From positions 1 to 64,000 of the forward strand of contig QCQB01000007.1 in the NCBI GenBank assembly GCA_003212315.1: DNA of 64,000 nucleotides. The letters run 5' to 3'. Both the position numbers and the translations under genes were made by a program. Below are positions 53,275-62,687 of the stretch, in pieces. The notes below the pieces were generated by a model. That model was given only the letters and a program-made list of their open reading frames with translations. It was not told where the DNA came from and searched no databases. This DNA comes from SAR116 cluster bacterium AG-447-C21. Lineage in GTDB: Bacteria > Pseudomonadota > Alphaproteobacteria > Thalassobaculales > Thalassobaculaceae. How positions within the stretch are numbered: position 1 is the stretch's first letter; every line of letters begins with the position of its first letter.

Positions 53275-55053
53275 CTAGTTTGCTAACGCGATGTCCTCTA
53301 TAATTATTTGACTACTATTCCGACCCTGCCATTTGTTCTCTCTTATTTTTCCGGCCACATTTAAACTTGCATTGTTATGATTTAGCAATACTTCACCTAT
53401 TTCAGTATCAAGGGCTCGAAATGCAATCCCCTTAAGTGTTGCACCATCAGATGATTTTAAATTGCAACGTATGTGCTTGTCTCCTACTACCGAAGAATAA
53501 GTAACCCTGACAGATGGTAATCCAAAAATCGGTTCAGGGTTGTTAGAGCCAAATGGTTCGAGGACACCTAATGCCCTGATAATGTCTTCTTTTACTCCCT
53601 CAACAGATAAAACGCCATCCAATTTAAGTTCCGGAAGTTTACCAGTTAATTCGACACTTTCGGAAAAACGATTACACAAAAAATCGCGGAGAAGATTTAT
53701 TTTTTGTTTTTCAATAGAAAAACCTGCCGCCATCGCATGCCCGCCTCCTGCGGTTAATAAACCCGATTGTAGCGCTGACATGATATTAGCGCCAAGGTCC
53801 CATAAAGGCACCGACCTAGCCGAGCCTTTTCCTGAATTACCAATTAAACTTATAACGCAGGCCGGTCTATTATATTTTTCCTTTAAACGGGCTGCAATAA
53901 TTCCAATTACACCTGGGTGCCAATTTTTCCCGCTAACAACCAATACGTTGTCTTCTAAATTATTTTTCTCTACTTGCAGAATTGCTTCTGCTAAAACTAA
54001 CGCTTCGATTTCTTTCCGCGTTGAGTTATTGGCATCCAGTATTTCAGCTAATTCTACAGATTCCACTGGGTCGTTTGATGACAATAACCTAGCCCCAGCA
54101 TCGGGTAGCCCTACTCTTCCACCAGCATTTATTCTTGGTCCCAGCACAAACCCTAATTGATAAGCATCTGTTTTTTTTTCTATTTTTGCTATATCGGATA
54201 AAATCCGAAGTCCTAAATTCGATCTATTTCCGATAACTTTCAAACCCTGAGATACAAATGCTCTGTTCAATCCTCTCAAAGGAACCACATCACAGACGGT
54301 CCCTAGCGCCACTAGATCCAGTAACTTTAATAAATTTGGCTCTTCTAACCCCTTTTTGTACCAGCCAATCTCTCGTAACCGTCTATTAAGGGCTACCAAA
54401 AATAAGAAGCAGACACCAACAGCAGCAAGTTCACCCAATTCCGAATCATCATCGAGCCTATTTGGGTTTATTATTGACTTGGCTGCAGGGAGATCGGCCT
54501 CAGCCATATGATGATCAATTACAATAACTTCACAACCGTCATTTGAAGCTTTTTCTAAAACGTCAAATGCTAAAATCCCGCAGTCTAGAGTGAAAATTAA
54601 CTTGGCGCCAGCTGCTTTTAATTTGCTAAATCCAACATTATTAGGACCATATCCCTCTTCTACTCTATCTGGAATATATAATATTGTCTCAACCTTAAGC
54701 ATTTTAAAAAAACGCATGAGTAAAGCAGCGGAACTGGCTCCATCAACATCGTAATCGGCAAATAACCCTATATTACCTCCCTCAATAATCTTTTGAACTG
54801 AAGTATCAACGGCTTCCTGCATGCCTTTTAAACAATGTGGTTCCGGCATACTATCTTTCATTTTTGGCGTCAAAAATAAATCAATATCATCGAGATCGAC
54901 ATCTCTCCCCACTAAACAACGAGCGATTACTTCTGGGAGTCGATGGCGTTGAATTATAGCCGATATAATTCTTTCAGGGTTCTGAACTTTTCCAGTTCTT
55001 TGAACCCATTTTTTTTTCGAAACAGAACATGCTACATTAAGTACACATTCCAT
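53275..55053 (-). CDS. recJ: Single-stranded-DNA exonuclease RecJ
   Basis: This 5'-3' exonuclease of the DHH superfamily works in recombination and mismatch repair. The metal-binding motifs are ADYDVDGASSAALLMRFF (about residues 96-113), LDCGI, VIDHHMAE (the DHH motif, about residue 178), LAAVGVCF and GGRVGLPDAGA (about residue 310). DHHA1 follows with GGGHAMAAGFS, and then an OB domain. The length of 592 residues is typical. It starts eight bases after the glpX stop, so hom-glpX-recJ is one operon. Confidence 0.96.
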   Translation of the reverse strand: MECVLNVACSVSKKKWVQRTGKVQNPERIISAIIQRHRLPEVIARCLVGRDVDLDDIDLFLTPKMKDSMPEPHCLKGMQEAVDTSVQKIIEGGNIGLFADYDVDGASSAALLMRFFKMLKVETILYIPDRVEEGYGPNNVGFSKLKAAGAKLIFTLDCGILAFDVLEKASNDGCEVIVIDHHMAEADLPAAKSIINPNRLDDDSELGELAAVGVCFLFLVALNRRLREIGWYKKGLEEPNLLKLLDLVALGTVCDVVPLRGLNRAFVSQGLKVIGNRSNLGLRILSDIAKIEKKTDAYQLGFVLGPRINAGGRVGLPDAGARLLSSNDPVESVELAEILDANNSTRKEIEALVLAEAILQVEKNNLEDNVLVVSGKNWHPGVIGIIAARLKEKYNRPACVISLIGNSGKGSARSVPLWDLGANIMSALQSGLLTAGGGHAMAAGFSIEKQKINLLRDFLCNRFSESVELTGKLPELKLDGVLSVEGVKEDIIRALGVLEPFGSNNPEPIFGLPSVRVTYSSVVGDKHIRCNLKSSDGATLKGIAFRALDTEIGEVLLNHNNASLNVAGKIRENKWQGRNSSQIIIEDIALAN

Positions 55054-55061
55054 AATAAATA

Positions 55062-56063
55062 TCAGACTTTCAAGTCAGCCGAAATTGGTTTTCTTCCCCA
55101 ATCATGATGCGCTTCTATTGTTCGAACCGTTCCAGTGCTTGATCTCATAATTATCGAGTGTGTATCCGCTCCACCAGAGAACCGCCGAACGCCCTTTAAC
55201 ATTGTTCCACTAGTAACTCCCGTAGCAGCAAACATAACATCACCTTTAGCTAGCTCCGATAATAAATACTTTCTATTTAAATCCTGTATTCCCCATTTTC
55301 GAGCCCTCGATATTTCATCATCATTTCGAAACAGCAAACGTCCTTGCATTTGCCCTCCAATGCATCTTAAAGCCGCTGCGGCCAACACCCCTTCGGGAGC
55401 ACCACCGGATCCGAGGTAAAGATCAACACCAGCCTCCTCCTGAGCTGTTGCTATTACTCCAGATACATCTCCATCAGAAATTAACATAATTCTGGCTCCT
55501 GCTTCGCGAACAGCACCTATTACCTCTGAATGGCGCGGACGGTCCAAAATACATACAACTATATCCGAAGCATCTACATTCTTTGCTTGCGCTAAATTAT
55601 TGATATTATCTGCTACAGTATTATCGAGATCGACAATTCCATCTGGTAGCCCGCCACCCACTGCGATTTTATCCATATACACGTCGGGAGCATTCAAAAA
55701 ACCACCGCGTGATGCCATTGCAATAACCGCCAACGCATTTTGACCACCTTTTGCAGTGATGGTTGTCCCTTCCAAGGGGTCAAGGGCGATGTCAATCTTG
55801 GGCCCCCCTCTCCCAACTTCTTCTCCTATATAAAGCATTGGAGCTTCATCGCGCTCGCCCTCGCCGATCACTACCGTACCATCGATATCAAGCGCATTTA
55901 AGGCCCTCCTCATAGCGTCAACTGCTGCCTGATCCGCTGCTTTTTCATCACCTCGCCCCATTAATTTAGAGGCTGCAAGAGCGGCTGCCTCAGTAACCCT
56001 TACTGCTTCGAGAGCTAAATTTCTATCCAATGTTAGAGACTCATCACCGTTTTCTTCAACCAT
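55062..56063 (-). CDS. glpX: Class II fructose-1,6-bisphosphatase
   Basis: This gluconeogenic phosphatase removes the C1 phosphate of fructose 1,6-bisphosphate, and some homologues also act on sedoheptulose bisphosphate. GlpX features: VVIGEGERDEAPMLYIGEEVG with the metal-binding Glu/Asp residues (about residues 61-81), DPLEGTTITAKGGQNALAV (about residues 93-111) and YLGSGGAPEGVLAAAALRC (about residues 216-234). The length is 333 residues. The ribosome site GAGGA at six bases is strong. It lies between hom and recJ, a conserved order in alphaproteobacteria. Confidence 0.96.
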   Translation of the reverse strand: MVEENGDESLTLDRNLALEAVRVTEAAALAASKLMGRGDEKAADQAAVDAMRRALNALDIDGTVVIGEGERDEAPMLYIGEEVGRGGPKIDIALDPLEGTTITAKGGQNALAVIAMASRGGFLNAPDVYMDKIAVGGGLPDGIVDLDNTVADNINNLAQAKNVDASDIVVCILDRPRHSEVIGAVREAGARIMLISDGDVSGVIATAQEEAGVDLYLGSGGAPEGVLAAAALRCIGGQMQGRLLFRNDDEISRARKWGIQDLNRKYLLSELAKGDVMFAATGVTSGTMLKGVRRFSGGADTHSIIMRSSTGTVRTIEAHHDWGRKPISADLKV

Positions 56064-56093
56064 TTCTGCTCCTCTTTAATCTAGGAATTAAAT

Positions 56094-57395
56094 TTAATCC
56101 GCGGTAAAGTTCTCAATGGGCAATATTTTTGGGCTTTCCGCTACACTGTCCAACTTTTGAAACTCTTTTATAGAACTCAAAATAGACGACTCACTTGTCT
56201 CATGTGTTGTTAAAACAACGGGAACCAATTCTTCAGGGTCCCTGCCTCTCTGTAACATCGCCTCGACTGAGACATTTTTATCTCTGAAAATTGCTGTCAA
56301 ATCAGCTAAAACGCCAGGTCTATCTACAACTTTTAGTCTCAAATAATAAGATCCCTCCAGATAATCAACTTGAATTGGCTTTCCGTCTACCAAGTCATGG
56401 TCATTGACACCAAAATTGGGTGTTGTCCTATTCGATGCCAAATCCAGAATATCCGCTATTACAGACGAGGCAGTTGGACCAGCACCAGCGCCACGGCCAA
56501 ACGATAGAGACAGACCAACGCCGTCACCTTCTGCGGCCACTGCGTTAAAAACACCTTCTACTTGTGCTATTGGGGAGTTTATTGGTACCAAGCACGGCCG
56601 GACCCTTTGTTGAATTCCTTCGAGTTTTTTTTCTGCTATTCCTAACAATTTTATACGAAAACCCAGTTCTGCTGATAATTCAAGATCTATTGGTGCAATA
56701 AATCTGATCCCTTCAGTATGAACACTGTCAAAATTAATTCGCGTCTGAAATGCTATTGAAGTTAAAATTGCCAGTTTATGGGCTGCGTCGATGCCATCAA
56801 TATCAAAAGATGGATCTGCTTCCGCATACCCTAATTTTTGCGCATCCTCTAGAACGTCATTAAAGTCACGCCCCGTTTCTCGCATTGTTGTTAAAATATA
56901 ATTACAGGTTCCATTTAGGATACCATAAAGTCGCGTAAACTTATTACTCGCCAACCCTTCTCTAAGAGTTTTTATTATTGGTACTCCACCGGCAACAGCT
57001 GCCTCATACCCCAGCTTCAAATTCATTTCTTCCGCTTTTTTGCCGATCGCATCCCCGTGATGAGCAATCAAGGCTTTATTAGCCGTGATAAGCGACTTAC
57101 CATTTTGTAGCGCAAGTTCGGCAATTTCCTTAGCTATACCCTCCGATCCCCCTATTACCTCAACGATTACATCTACATCTGAGCGATGGCATAAATCTCG
57201 TGCGTTATCAATCCAATGAACTTTAGACAGATCTATGCCTCTTTCCGCTGTTCTATTTTTTGCGGAAACTGCTGTCACCTCAATTTTTTTTCCAGATCTA
57301 TGAGATAAAAAGTCACTGCGTTCAGTTAAAATTCTAAATGTTTCCGAACCTACTGTCCCCAGTCCTGCTATACCTACTTTCAACACTTCAGGCAT
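56094..57395 (-). CDS. hom: Homoserine dehydrogenase
   Basis: This enzyme reduces aspartate semialdehyde to homoserine, the branch step to threonine and methionine. The Rossmann motif VGIAGLGTVGSETFRIL opens the protein, followed by LITANKALIAHHG (cofactor and active site, about residues 103-115), AVAGGVPIIKTLREGL and LGYAEADPSFDIDGIDAAHK (about residues 190-209, with the catalytic Asp/Lys region). A C-terminal ACT domain (VVDRPGVLADLTAIF, about residues 352-366) indicates feedback control by an amino acid, usually threonine. The length is 433 residues. It is the first gene of hom-glpX-recJ. Confidence 0.96.
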   Translation of the reverse strand: MPEVLKVGIAGLGTVGSETFRILTERSDFLSHRSGKKIEVTAVSAKNRTAERGIDLSKVHWIDNARDLCHRSDVDVIVEVIGGSEGIAKEIAELALQNGKSLITANKALIAHHGDAIGKKAEEMNLKLGYEAAVAGGVPIIKTLREGLASNKFTRLYGILNGTCNYILTTMRETGRDFNDVLEDAQKLGYAEADPSFDIDGIDAAHKLAILTSIAFQTRINFDSVHTEGIRFIAPIDLELSAELGFRIKLLGIAEKKLEGIQQRVRPCLVPINSPIAQVEGVFNAVAAEGDGVGLSLSFGRGAGAGPTASSVIADILDLASNRTTPNFGVNDHDLVDGKPIQVDYLEGSYYLRLKVVDRPGVLADLTAIFRDKNVSVEAMLQRGRDPEELVPVVLTTHETSESSILSSIKEFQKLDSVAESPKILPIENFTAD

Positions 57396-57479
57396 TAACT
57401 TTAACCGAATTATTCATAAGATTTAAACTCAACACCAAGCACCCCCCATTAGTTTATTTTTAACTTATAACCGGTTTGT

Positions 57480-58508
57480 TTATGTTGCGGAAAGAGATAT
57501 TTCCGCTCGTCGGTTTGCTCTCTCTCCGGAGGGCATTGCCTCTGTACTCACTGGTTCACTTGCCCCAACAGCATCTATGATTAATCTACTTGCAGGAACT
57601 CCATGAGTTATAAGTGCTTTGGCAACAGCATTAGCCCTTTTTATAGAAATATTGAAATTCGCTAAAGCATGTTGAATGGGATCCATATTCCTAGTTCGCA
57701 TTGAAGCGTGCCCTTTAACGTGAACTACTGCATTTGTAGTAATCGCCTCGTTTGCAATATTTTTTATTATCTCAAGGTCTTTCTTCGAAAGGCTTGAAGA
57801 ACCATGGCCAAAAAAGATCGCCTGCGCACCAGTATTAGCTGCAACATTAACAAACTTAAACTTCAGTCTGCCCTCAGCGTTGTTGTCTTCATGATTGATG
57901 TCTTTTGGGATATTGAAGCGAAACTTTGGTAAAGCCTTTTTTCCAGCAAACTGACTGGAAATATTCTTTAATTTTGGCTTGGTTGTATTTTCCATCGGGA
58001 ACTTATTTTTTTGAGCAAGTCTTTCTTGTTTCAATTCTTTTTTTAGTTCGGAAAAAACAGGTTTAGCGATATTTGAGATGTTGGTTTTAGATTTGCCACT
58101 GTCCAACTTGACAGACTTATTAATTCTTTTCGTCTTCGGTAGTGACGCGTTGGGCCAAAGATTTGATTTTCCTTGGACATAATTAGCATTGTCTCTATCG
58201 GCTATGAGTTTGTTCCGAATAACCGCTCTTTCATCGTGAGAGGACATATTCTCTGGAAGTGTTGGCACAGAGGATAATTTTGGATAATCAGCACCACTAT
58301 TACCGACCCCTATATCTGTAATCTTGCCAATGGCATTCTCTATTTTTGAGGCACTAATTTTTAACCAATCCATTGATGGGGAATATTTAGAGAGTTGGGA
58401 ACATCCAACAATAACGAATGATAACCCAACACAAAAGACTAGTTTGAGAAGAATTTGCAAACTAGCAATCAAATATCTATTAGCTTTCCTTAAAGAATCG
58501 AAGATCAT
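57480..58508 (-). CDS. OmpA-domain lipoprotein
   Basis: This is a predicted lipoprotein with a C-terminal OmpA/Pal peptidoglycan-binding domain. The ATG at 58508 has GAGGA six bases away and gives a signal with lipobox VIVGC (Cys about residue 36). A long Lys/Asn/Ser-rich linker follows (about residues 60-220). The OmpA domain then contains GHGSSSLSKKDLEIIKNI, VVHVKGHASMRT and a final SGERANRRAEISL, where the Asp and Arg that hold diaminopimelate are expected. The 342 residues are longer than Pal. Its role is probably to tether the outer membrane to the wall. Reading from further upstream is not supported. Confidence 0.8.
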   Translation of the reverse strand: MIFDSLRKANRYLIASLQILLKLVFCVGLSFVIVGCSQLSKYSPSMDWLKISASKIENAIGKITDIGVGNSGADYPKLSSVPTLPENMSSHDERAVIRNKLIADRDNANYVQGKSNLWPNASLPKTKRINKSVKLDSGKSKTNISNIAKPVFSELKKELKQERLAQKNKFPMENTTKPKLKNISSQFAGKKALPKFRFNIPKDINHEDNNAEGRLKFKFVNVAANTGAQAIFFGHGSSSLSKKDLEIIKNIANEAITTNAVVHVKGHASMRTRNMDPIQHALANFNISIKRANAVAKALITHGVPASRLIIDAVGASEPVSTEAMPSGERANRRAEISLSAT

Positions 58509-58671
58509 AACCATTCCTCTATATTCATTAATCCCACAACAACTTACTAGCACAAATAATTCCATACAGATATAACTCGTTACTAAAGGGCAACGCTTTT
58601 TGCCAAACACCATATATATATGTTTTTAAATTGAACCATCTATATGAACTTCATTGAGCCCGAATTGATTT

Positions 58672-59697
58672 TCACAACGATACTGGCGGGAGACTTTTCA
58701 ATAAATTATCAAGGCCAGTATTGGCCTCCGCAGACAAAAACTCCAAACACTGCTGAGGGCTACCCCCTGCACTTGGGAACTGATATTCCCATTCTATCAT
58801 TTTAACCGCTAATCCACACAAACCTATTGCCAAGTTCGCTTGCTGCGATAAAATTTCCCGCTGAATCTTTTTAAATTCTGATGCCCCCAAATCCTGCCAA
58901 TCAATTTGAGTTATATTTCCTAACAACCGAAACCTGACTTCAAGGTTTTCTTTCAATTCTCTAAATTTCTGTTCCGTTTGTGTCAATTCACGCTGCGCAT
59001 TAGGATCGTTTCTCAAATTAGAATTTTTCACACCATCCTCTGCCCATAAAAGAAACTGATCAAGCTTGGGATTAAATTCCCGAAAAGTGCTCTCAAAGTA
59101 GGAGACAGATAAAAATAACTCACCAAATTCTTGAAGATAGTTCGGCAATTCGTTTAGGGAAATTTCTAGGTTTGAAGCGACCAAGTCCAAACGATCTTTT
59201 ACCTTAAGTGGTTCCGTGTTTTGGATTAAACTCAAAAGCCCGCTCGTGTCTTTAATTCGAAGATTATCATCAGTATAGAGATACTGGATCAATGGCCGAG
59301 TTATTCTGCTCATTAAATCAAATAAAGTCCCTACCCTTTCTTCAGACAATTTTAAAATTTTATCGTTTAATAACGATATCTTCATTGGCCCAATGCTGCG
59401 TTTTAACGTGTAACAGTCAAAACTCGGCAAAGTGGCTAAATTATTTATCATTTTGATTTCATCACGGCTGACGTCGACTTCGTCAAACTCGATTGCAAGT
59501 TGTTTCAGGGGCATAGGACCCGAAGATGCCAATTCACTCTCTGTAAATTCAATCACAGTCTCTAAAAATACATTTTTGACAAGCCGAGCTTCTCTTAGCG
59601 TTTGAAACTTTATGTCAAAAGCTTCTAAACACAGTGTGTGGAGATCATCCGTGCATGTATTGCTGTTATCACTCACTATCTGACTTTTTTCTTCCAT
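58672..59697 (-). CDS. Protein of unknown function (341 residues)
   Basis: I do not recognise this protein. It is soluble, mostly helical by composition and acidic at the N terminus, with no signal peptide or membrane segment. The C-terminal third has heptad-like stretches (QRELTQTEQKFRELKENLEV, about residues 240-260), then a conserved-looking hydrophobic end (LAIGLCGLAVKMIEWEYQFP). A good ribosome site (GGAG, seven bases away) and the uninterrupted length make it a real gene. It is 163 bases upstream of the OmpA-domain gene on the same strand, but co-transcription is uncertain. No function is proposed. Confidence 0.8.
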   Translation of the reverse strand: MEEKSQIVSDNSNTCTDDLHTLCLEAFDIKFQTLREARLVKNVFLETVIEFTESELASSGPMPLKQLAIEFDEVDVSRDEIKMINNLATLPSFDCYTLKRSIGPMKISLLNDKILKLSEERVGTLFDLMSRITRPLIQYLYTDDNLRIKDTSGLLSLIQNTEPLKVKDRLDLVASNLEISLNELPNYLQEFGELFLSVSYFESTFREFNPKLDQFLLWAEDGVKNSNLRNDPNAQRELTQTEQKFRELKENLEVRFRLLGNITQIDWQDLGASEFKKIQREILSQQANLAIGLCGLAVKMIEWEYQFPSAGGSPQQCLEFLSAEANTGLDNLLKSLPPVSL

Positions 59698-59921
59698 AAA
59701 TAAGCTCCAGTAGATAGCCTAAATCACCTCATAGAAAACGCAGTAAACACCCATTGTTATATCAAATAACTTAACTAATTCAGAGTATGAAAATAATACA
59801 ATAAAACTGATTTTTAACCTAATGATGCAGTTGACCTATTGCACAGCAACTATTGTGCCACTTGTTTTAAACGTATATTTTAATAGGACACGCCGAACAT
59901 TTTTTTAACCAATGAGGCTTT

Positions 59922-61508
59922 ATGAATTTTGATTTTATTATTGTGGGCGGAGGTTCAGCCGGCTGTGTTTTAGCTAATAGGCTTTCTGAGAACGGACTTT
60001 ATAAAATTTTACTTCTCGAAGCGGGTAAAAAAGGAAACATTTGGTCTTCAATACCAATAAGCTTTGCAACGCTGATGAATAACCCTAAAGCTAATTGGCT
60101 TTATAAATCCGAACCTGATAAAGGCTCCAATTTCCGAAGAATCGAAATACCACGGGGGAAATTAATTGGCGGATCCAGCTCAATAAACGGCATGGTATTT
60201 GTTAGAGGACAGTCCCACGACTACGACCACTGGTCGCAACTAGGGAATACTGGTTGGAGTTTTCAAGAAGTACTGCCTTTCTTTAAAAAAATGGAGGCAG
60301 CTACCTTTGGAAATGATAACTTTAGGGGCAGAAACGGCCCCCTTCATGTTATTCAACCTAAAGAAAAAGGCCCACTTTACGACGCTATGTTCGCTGCCGC
60401 GCGTGAAATAGGAATACAAAGAAACCATGATTACAACGGCGAATTTCAGGATGGTGTGGCTATGACACAAGCAACAATATCCAAAGGAAAACGACAGAGT
60501 ACAGCTGTGGCTTATTTAAATCCCGCAAGAATTAGAAAAAATTTAACAATATTAACCGATAGTTATGCGGCTAAGCTAATCATAAAAGACAAAAAATGCA
60601 TAGGCGTAGAATATTTAAAGAATAATACAACTTATAAAGTGCTCGTGAATAAAGAAGTAATTGTATGTTCTGGAACAATAAACTCTCCACAATTACTTGA
60701 GCTATCAGGCATAGGCGACGGAGAAATAATAAAAAACAAGGGCATTGCTGTTAAGCACAATCTCCCAGGCGTTGGACAGAACTTGAGAGATCATTATGCA
60801 CCTCGAATGAAATGGGCCATCCAAAAGAAAGGCTACACATACAATGACAAGGCACGAGGACTTGGTTTAATTTGGCAGGTTGCGCAATATATTGTCTTTA
60901 GAAAAGGATTTTTATCACTGCCCGCTGCCCCGATGAGAGCTTATGTTCGATCGCGGGAAGGTTTATTATCCCCAGATATAGGTATTTCGGTTAATCCTTT
61001 TTTAATTACCGATGGGGTTAAACTAGCGAAAGAGAGCGGTTTCACTATGGCCGTTCATGTATTGAGATCAGAAAGTACAGGGACTATACACATCAGGGAT
61101 TCTAATCCTTTAACTCCCCCAGAAATAAAATTTAATTTTCTATCTAATGAAGCAGATTGCACCACCTTACTGAAAGGAATGAGGGTGGTAAGGGACTGGA
61201 TACAGTCCGATGCCATGAAAGATATAGCAGGAGCAGAACTCGCTCCCGGGAAGAATATCAATTCGGATGAGGATTTTCTGGACTGGGTTCGAGATAATGC
61301 TGAAACGACCTACCATCCCGTTGGTACGTGCAAAATGGGGACCGACTCCAATTCTGTTGTTGATAGTCAGCTTAAAGTACACGGAATAGGAGGGCTACGA
61401 ATTGTTGACGCTTCAATAATGCCAACACTAACATCGGGCAACACAAACGCTCCAACAATAATGATAGCGGAAAAAGCCTCAAGTATGATTTTAGAGGCTA
61501 ATAGCTAG
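59922..61508 (+). CDS. GMC-family FAD oxidoreductase (choline/alcohol dehydrogenase-like)
   Basis: This glucose-methanol-choline family flavoenzyme oxidises an alcohol or sugar. The FAD motif DFIIVGGGSAGCVLANRLSE opens the protein (residues 4-23). PRGKLIGGSSSINGMVFVRG (about residues 75-95) and the second signature GTINSPQLLELSGIG (about residues 247-261) follow. The catalytic His lies in YHPVGTCKMG (about residue 467) and the C-terminal signature is SGNTNAPTIMIAEKAS. The length of 528 residues is close to BetA and AlkJ, but the substrate cannot be told. It is followed by SDR genes, which suggests alcohol or sugar oxidation. Confidence 0.91.
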   Translation: MNFDFIIVGGGSAGCVLANRLSENGLYKILLLEAGKKGNIWSSIPISFATLMNNPKANWLYKSEPDKGSNFRRIEIPRGKLIGGSSSINGMVFVRGQSHDYDHWSQLGNTGWSFQEVLPFFKKMEAATFGNDNFRGRNGPLHVIQPKEKGPLYDAMFAAAREIGIQRNHDYNGEFQDGVAMTQATISKGKRQSTAVAYLNPARIRKNLTILTDSYAAKLIIKDKKCIGVEYLKNNTTYKVLVNKEVIVCSGTINSPQLLELSGIGDGEIIKNKGIAVKHNLPGVGQNLRDHYAPRMKWAIQKKGYTYNDKARGLGLIWQVAQYIVFRKGFLSLPAAPMRAYVRSREGLLSPDIGISVNPFLITDGVKLAKESGFTMAVHVLRSESTGTIHIRDSNPLTPPEIKFNFLSNEADCTTLLKGMRVVRDWIQSDAMKDIAGAELAPGKNINSDEDFLDWVRDNAETTYHPVGTCKMGTDSNSVVDSQLKVHGIGGLRIVDASIMPTLTSGNTNAPTIMIAEKASSMILEANS

Positions 61509-61576
61509 CCGAACATCTTTTTACCCTTTTGTTTTTATTATTCCCATGATTAGGCAAGCTTTTAATATAAAAACAA

Positions 61577-62371
61577 TTAACCAATGCTAGATGAAAGCCC
61601 GCCATCAACAGGCATAATCAAACCCGTTATATATTGAGCTTCGTCAGAGGCCAAAAATACCGCTGCATTCGCAACATCCCACGCCGTTCCCATTTGCCGG
61701 AGAAGTGGCACCCTGTCGTGTCGCCCTTGTCGCACTTCATCGCGATGTACGTTTTGTTCTCTAGCGCGCCGTTCAATCGCCATCGGGGTATCCATCAATC
61801 CAGGTAAAATTGCATTTGCACGGATCCCAAATTCTGCATTTTCCATAGCAAGGTGATGCGTCATCGTATTAACAGCGCCCTTTCCAGTCTTGTAGGTAAT
61901 ACTATTGTGGGAACATATTGATGCAATTGAAGAAATATTAATTATTACTCCGTCTTTTTGTTTCCGCATAATAGGCAGAACATGTTTACATGTCATAAAC
62001 ATGCCCTTTAAGTTCATTGCCATAAGCTCATCCCAAATCTTCGGATCCATATCTATTGTCGTTGTATCCCCTTCTGAGCGCCCAACATTGTTATGGAGAA
62101 TATCAATCCTACCAAAGTGGCCAACACAAGCAGACGCGATATCTTTGCAATCACTCTCATCGGTGATATCTGCGGCCTGCACTTGAGCTACTCCACCTTT
62201 ATCCTGGATCATTTTCAAAGTATCAGCAGCCCAGTCAGGATTTTTATCAACCAGTAAAACCTTAGCGCCCTCCTCCGCAAATCGAATTGCCGTAGCCCTT
62301 CCGTTTCCAATCGTTTCTCCTGGTTGCTGCCCCGCGCCAACAACAATTGCAACTTTGTCTGATAATCTCAT
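61577..62371 (-). CDS. Short-chain dehydrogenase/reductase (SDR)
   Basis: This is a classical NAD(P)-dependent SDR, 264 residues. The cofactor motif is slightly expanded (VVGAGQQPGETIGNGRA, about residues 10-26), followed by ADITDESD, the NAG-like HNNVG (about residue 92) and catalytic Ser in NISSIAS. The Tyr-Lys pair lies in TYKTGKGAVNTM (about residue 158), and the protein ends MPVDGGLS. The expanded glycine motif with an acidic LVDKN following suggests NAD use. It converges with the GMC gene (68 bases) and diverges from the SDR-like gene. Confidence 0.88.
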   Translation of the reverse strand: MRLSDKVAIVVGAGQQPGETIGNGRATAIRFAEEGAKVLLVDKNPDWAADTLKMIQDKGGVAQVQAADITDESDCKDIASACVGHFGRIDILHNNVGRSEGDTTTIDMDPKIWDELMAMNLKGMFMTCKHVLPIMRKQKDGVIINISSIASICSHNSITYKTGKGAVNTMTHHLAMENAEFGIRANAILPGLMDTPMAIERRAREQNVHRDEVRQGRHDRVPLLRQMGTAWDVANAAVFLASDEAQYITGLIMPVDGGLSSSIG

Positions 62372-62687
62372 TATTGTTTATCCCGCTTTGTTAAAGGATT
62401 TCCCGTTGAAGTGTAATTAGTATTCGTGATCAAATTCTCATTCCTATGCCTTAGTTCGTGAATTCAATATATGACAATCAACATTAATTTTCTCAAAAAA
62501 CCATTACAAATTATAAAATATCTTCAGCCTAATACGACTGGTTAGTTATCTTCGTTCTTTTTTGCTGATATGATGACTTTTAGGATGTTAGCTATTGTTT
62601 TGTTTCAAACCTGTTTCTATTGTCATGGATTCTTATGCGTCAGCTTTCGCTGGTTGTGATCTTTTTAATCTAAGGAATCGTTTGAAC
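62372..62687. other. Divergent promoter region between two SDR genes
   Basis: These 316 bases contain no supportable gene. The last 93 bases are open in frame with the SDR-like gene downstream from an ATG at 62595, but that extension has no SDR character, so I treat it as leader. Promoters for both flanking genes must lie here. No clear operator-like repeat was noticed. Confidence 0.5.
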
